Origin: Bacilli bacterium | GTDB lineage: Bacteria; Bacillota_I; Bacilli_A; RFN20; CAG-288 | DNA length: 7,946 bases | Direction: 5' to 3' | Assembly (NCBI GenBank): GCA_900763245.1 | Contig: CAAFJQ010000017.1 | Location: forward strand, 1 to 7,946 | Shown: positions 5,825-7,946 of the stretch, piece by piece | How positions within the stretch are numbered: the stretch's first letter is position 1 | How the letters are laid out: the number at the start of each line of letters is the position of its first letter | Position numbers and translations under genes: made by a program | The notes under the pieces: generated by a model | Seen by the model: only the letters and a program-made list of their open reading frames with translations | The model's database searches: none | Told to the model about the DNA's origin: nothing

Positions 5825-6769
5825 CTATCCTTTCAAGTGTTTATTGAAAGTATAGTAGGTGATGAACTTGATTCTTTTTCTATTCTCTGAATCAATGTTA
5901 ATCTTCTCCATGTCCTTGCCATCGACAAGGACGACATAATCGGATTCAAGGATGTTGCTTGTTGTCTTTCCGCCCTTCTTATAAAAGAGTTCCTTGTTCT
6001 TGTTCATCTCATCGATGTATTCGGATAAGACTGCGCTGTGGAAACAGAATTTCTTCTTCCAGAAGAATTTATCAAAGTGACTCAGGTCAGGCTGCACCGA
6101 TCTGCTCTCCATGAAGAAGGTTATCTTTTTACCGATTTCTTTCTTCTTTTCTCTCTGCTGTTTTTTCTCCTCTGCAACTTTCAGAAAGTGTTCTGTATCG
6201 TTAAAACATTCCGAATACATGACCAAAGCATCAGAGACTGTCATCTTCTTCTCTTTCAGAAGCTGCTGAAAGACTTCCATGCTCATCAAAGCATCATCAT
6301 CGCTTCTATGATAAGTAAAAGAGTTCAATGAGAACTGCTCTACAAGATGATCTAATCCGCTTGGATTCTTTCTCTGATAGATTCTCTGCTCCATCTTCTG
6401 AATATCGAAGAATCTGAACTTGATAATAGGAAGACCGTATCTTCTGCAGGAATAAGAAAGATAGGAGACATCCTGATGAACTGCAAAGCCAAAGCAAACA
6501 CAATTCTCATCTTCAAGCAGTGTTTTTATCTCATTGTAAAAGTGAGGAAAAGTATCCGCTCTTTGAAATTTGAAAAGCGGATAAGCCAATTTGATTCCTT
6601 CTCCTGTTCTTACATTTCCTAACAGAAATTTCGCATTCGGATTCATGAGAATGTCTTTTTTCTTGATGACATGAAAATTCTCATCGGTCTTTACAAAGCC
6701 GAATGAGCATATTTTGCCCTCGCCATTGAGACAGTTGGCGCATTCAACATCAAAGAAAACATAATTCAT
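5825..6769 (-). CDS. DnaQ-like DEDDh 3'-5' exonuclease with a BRCT-like C-terminus
   Basis: A 314-residue protein. Residues 1-170 form a DEDDh exonuclease domain: Exo I FFDVE (Asp7, Glu9), Exo II HQD (Asp100, within GFAVHQDVSYL) and Exo III with His154 and Asp159 (HRSDDDA). All five metal/catalytic residues are present, so hydrolysis of DNA or RNA 3' ends is likely. A Lys/Glu-rich probable helical linker (about 195-215) leads to a C-terminal region (about 240-312) with the pattern KKGGKTTSNILESDYVVLVDG followed by IKFITYYTF, which resembles the second half of a BRCT domain; this is an inference from pattern. The whole is too short for a DinG or PolC protein. There is no Shine-Dalgarno, and TAAAAT lies eight bases before the ATG. 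AT content and Lys/Phe use are higher than in the neighbours. Its biological role (repair, RNA trimming) cannot be told. Confidence 0.85.
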   Translation of the reverse strand: MNYVFFDVECANCLNGEGKICSFGFVKTDENFHVIKKKDILMNPNAKFLLGNVRTGEGIKLAYPLFKFQRADTFPHFYNEIKTLLEDENCVCFGFAVHQDVSYLSYSCRRYGLPIIKFRFFDIQKMEQRIYQRKNPSGLDHLVEQFSLNSFTYHRSDDDALMSMEVFQQLLKEKKMTVSDALVMYSECFNDTEHFLKVAEEKKQQREKKKEIGKKITFFMESRSVQPDLSHFDKFFWKKKFCFHSAVLSEYIDEMNKNKELFYKKGGKTTSNILESDYVVLVDGKDMEKINIDSENRKRIKFITYYTFNKHLKG

Positions 6770-6777
6770 ACATCATT

Positions 6778-6783
6778 ATTTTA
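6778..6783 (-). promoter_or_regulatory. Candidate -10 box of the exonuclease gene
   Basis: On the minus strand TAAAAT (5 of 6 to consensus) ends eight bases before the ATG, so the transcript would start two to four bases before it. The -35 position (about 6801-6806, TTTCAA) is weak. No ribosome site lies between, which fits leaderless translation. Confidence 0.4.
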
Positions 6784-6838
6784 GCTAGTAAGAGAGCAAT
6801 TTGAAACATAATTCTCTCATTTGGTTCACTTTATGATA

Positions 6839-6867
6839 TTAACAAGAGTCTTTCTTTTCGATACAAT
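6839..6867 (+). promoter_or_regulatory. Sigma-A-type promoter of the HAD gene, placed for a leaderless mRNA
   Basis: TTAACA (6839-6844) and TACAAT (6862-6867) each match the consensus at 5 of 6 positions and are separated by the ideal 17 bases. The expected transcript start, seven or eight bases after the -10 box, falls on or right beside the ATG at 6875. No Shine-Dalgarno is possible in the remaining space. Confidence 0.7.
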
Positions 6868-6874
6868 ATAAATC

Positions 6875-7543
6875 ATGAACGGAAAAGAATTATTTAAAGG
6901 CATCAAAGCATGCATCTTCGATCTAGACGGAACCTTAGTCGACTCTCTTGGAATCTGGGCCGAGGTAGACAAGAAGTTTTTCCTTGTCCATAACAGAGAA
7001 ATACCAGAAGACTATGAGAAGAAAATCGCTCATATGAATTTCAGAGACATCGCCATAATGACCAAAGAAGATTATGGTTTTGAAGAATCGATTGAAGAGA
7101 TCATGAAGATGTGGACCGACTGGTCAATCGATGCTTATCGAAATGAGATCAAAGCAAAACCTGGAGCAAAGGAATTCTTGTCCTATATTCATTCTCTTTC
7201 CATTCCGATCGCTTTGGCTACTGCCAACAGAAAAGAGCTTTATGAACCCTGTCTGAAAAACAACGATCTTTATGAGTACTTCTCCTATTTCATGAATGTC
7301 AATGATATCAACAGCACAAAAAGCGAACCCAAGATTTATCTTGAACTTGCAAAGATAATGAATGCAAAACCGGAGGAGACTCTTGTCTTTGAAGATATCC
7401 TTGTCGCTATCAAGACAGCACATGATGCTGGCTTCAAGGCTGTTGCTGTTTATGATAAAAGCAGCAAAAACGATATGGATGATATTTTGAAGAGCGCTGA
7501 CTTTTTTGTATCATCCTATAACGAAGTATTAGAAGAGAACTGA
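6875..7543 (+). CDS. HAD-superfamily hydrolase, subfamily IA (beta-phosphoglucomutase/phosphatase-like)
   Basis: A 222-residue cytoplasmic HAD-IA protein of usual size. Seen: motif I IFDLDGTLVDS (14-24) with nucleophile Asp16 and general acid/base Asp18, a helical cap (about 25-90), motif II at Thr116 (ALATANR), motif III Lys149 (TKSEPKIYL) and motif IV FEDILVAIKTAHDAG (172-186) with Glu173-Asp174. The usual EDS..GI segment is EDILVAI here, a mild deviation. Members dephosphorylate small sugar or nucleotide phosphates or isomerise glucose phosphate; the substrate is not predictable. It is divergently transcribed from the exonuclease across a 105-base gap. The start has no ribosome site, and the promoter geometry points to a leaderless transcript. 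No clear terminator follows the stop. Confidence 0.9.
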   Translation: MNGKELFKGIKACIFDLDGTLVDSLGIWAEVDKKFFLVHNREIPEDYEKKIAHMNFRDIAIMTKEDYGFEESIEEIMKMWTDWSIDAYRNEIKAKPGAKEFLSYIHSLSIPIALATANRKELYEPCLKNNDLYEYFSYFMNVNDINSTKSEPKIYLELAKIMNAKPEETLVFEDILVAIKTAHDAGFKAVAVYDKSSKNDMDDILKSADFFVSSYNEVLEEN

Positions 7544-7654
7544 ACTTCCGAATACAAATAAATAATTCATTCAAAATCTATCTTTTTCTGTAGTTTTTTT
7601 AAAAAACCATCTGTTTTATGATGATTTCTCAATTATCATTAAAGTTCATTATGA
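7544..7654. other. AT-rich intergenic stretch, no gene seen
   Basis: No convincing coding sequence. It holds a T7-A6 palindromic run (7593-7607, GTTTTTTTAAAAAAC) that could be a weak terminator for the HAD gene and an 11-bp palindrome TTCATTATGAA (about 7645-7655). The ATG at 7651 reads only 11 codons before a stop. Confidence 0.5.
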
Positions 7655-7891
7655 ATTTTTATTGTATCATCTCAAAAGGCAAATGATACAATAAATGATA
7701 CAATAAATTCCCTCGACCGAGACCAAACCAACCATATAAAAGAGAACAAATATATCACAATTCTTGAATTGTCAAAGTTGACAGATAAGTCAACACTGAC
7801 TGTTCAAAGACATTTGAATTGCCTTACTGAAAAAGGAATTATCAGAAGAGTCGGATCAAGAAAAACAGGTTACTGGAAAATCATCGGATAA
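7655..7891 (+). pseudogene. 3' remnant of a COG2865-type (AlbA_2/winged-helix) regulator
   Basis: An open frame of 78 codons that ends at TAA (7889-7891) but has no ATG, GTG or TTG start in frame; the TGA at 7652-7654 closes it upstream. Its second half reads as a winged helix-turn-helix: ITILELSKLTDKSTLTVQRH, then LNCLTEKGIIRRVG and the ending SRKTGYWKIIG. The KGII.RVGS.KTGYW wing is characteristic of the C-terminus of AlbA_2/HATPase_c_4 proteins (COG2865, often mis-named RecG-like helicases), and the preceding NDTINDTIN repeat is also common in their linkers. The N-terminal AlbA_2 and ATPase-like domains are absent from the window, so this is a truncated relic rather than a working gene. 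The family match is from pattern memory and not a search. Translation from a non-standard ATT codon is possible but unlikely. Confidence 0.65.
7658..7707. repeat. 12-bp tandem repeat with an inverted arm (potential hairpin)
   Basis: AAATGATACAAT occurs twice in tandem (7681-7692, 7693-7704) plus a partial third copy (AAAT). Upstream, TTTATTGTATCAT (7658-7670) is the exact reverse complement of ATGATACAATAAA, which is present at 7683-7695 and again at 7695-7707. One left arm can thus form a 13-bp stem with either of two right arms (12- or 24-base loop). The direct copies encode the NDTI NDTI linker of the remnant gene. Confidence 0.85.
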
Positions 7892-7946
7892 AATATACAA
7901 AAGCTTATTTTAAACAATCCTTTCCATTCTGTTCAATCATGAAATA

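Noticed and set aside
6038..6331. 97-residue plus-strand open frame inside the exonuclease gene
   Set aside because: It lies opposite the Exo III and linker coding region and is Phe/Leu-rich from reading AAG/AAA codons backwards; it has no domain pattern.
7506..7671. Ten-base direct repeat TTGTATCATC at 7506-7515 and 7662-7671 as insertion or deletion footprints
   Set aside because: One copy is inside the intact HAD coding sequence and the length is compatible with chance in AT-rich DNA; no element boundaries are visible.
7939..7946. ATG at the right edge as the start of a next gene
   Set aside because: Only two full codons are visible, with no ribosome site and no convincing -10 box at the leaderless spacing.
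1..7946. CRISPR array, tRNA/rRNA genes, insertion sequence or defense system
   Set aside because: No regularly spaced repeats, cloverleaf-like sequence, transposase or paired terminal inverted repeats were seen on either strand.

Overview
The window reads as a chromosomal stretch of a low-GC Gram-positive bacterium (Firmicutes/Bacillota). An Erysipelotrichia-like or related Bacilli gut lineage is my best guess; this is an inference from base composition, GGAGG-type ribosome sites, sigma-A-like promoters and the gene families, not from a marker gene. TGA is used as a stop (several genes) and TGG codes Trp, so the standard bacterial code applies and a Mycoplasma-type code is excluded. All motif positions were counted by hand.

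Layout. 1-107: leader with an extended -10 promoter and a CcpA-type (cre-like) site. 108-878: NADP-type short-chain dehydrogenase. A strong hairpin (894-931) separates it from a small acidic orphan gene (946-1236). 1313-3862: a tight three-gene operon with overlapping ends, made of a DUF523/TudS-like iron-sulfur protein, a two-helix DUF3137 membrane protein and a tRNA-dihydrouridine synthase. 3911-5768: a DeoR-type sugar-phosphate repressor and a PfkB-family sugar-phosphate kinase, with a candidate operator in front and a strong bidirectional terminator behind. 5825-6769 (minus strand): a DnaQ-type DEDDh exonuclease with a BRCT-like tail. 6875-7543: a HAD-IA phosphatase divergent from it. 7544-7946: a gene-poor AT-rich tail holding the 3' remnant of a COG2865-type (AlbA_2/winged-helix) regulator and a 12-bp tandem repeat that can form a hairpin.

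How the genes work together. The DeoR/PfkB pair looks like a self-regulated sugar-phosphate module, but no sugar transporter is adjacent and two normally conserved substrate-side residues of the kinase are changed. The 1313-3862 operon links a thiouracil-desulfurase relative to a tRNA uridine-modifying enzyme, so a shared uridine-modification theme is possible but unproven. The remaining genes are independent units.

Most of the window is ordinary housekeeping or metabolic sequence and I see no new defense or mobile system. The best second-look items are: three genes without a Shine-Dalgarno whose -10 boxes lie only 7-9 nt before the start codon (likely leaderless mRNAs); the decayed COG2865 remnant with its hairpin-forming NDTI repeat; and the atypical active-site residues in the dehydrogenase and the kinase.
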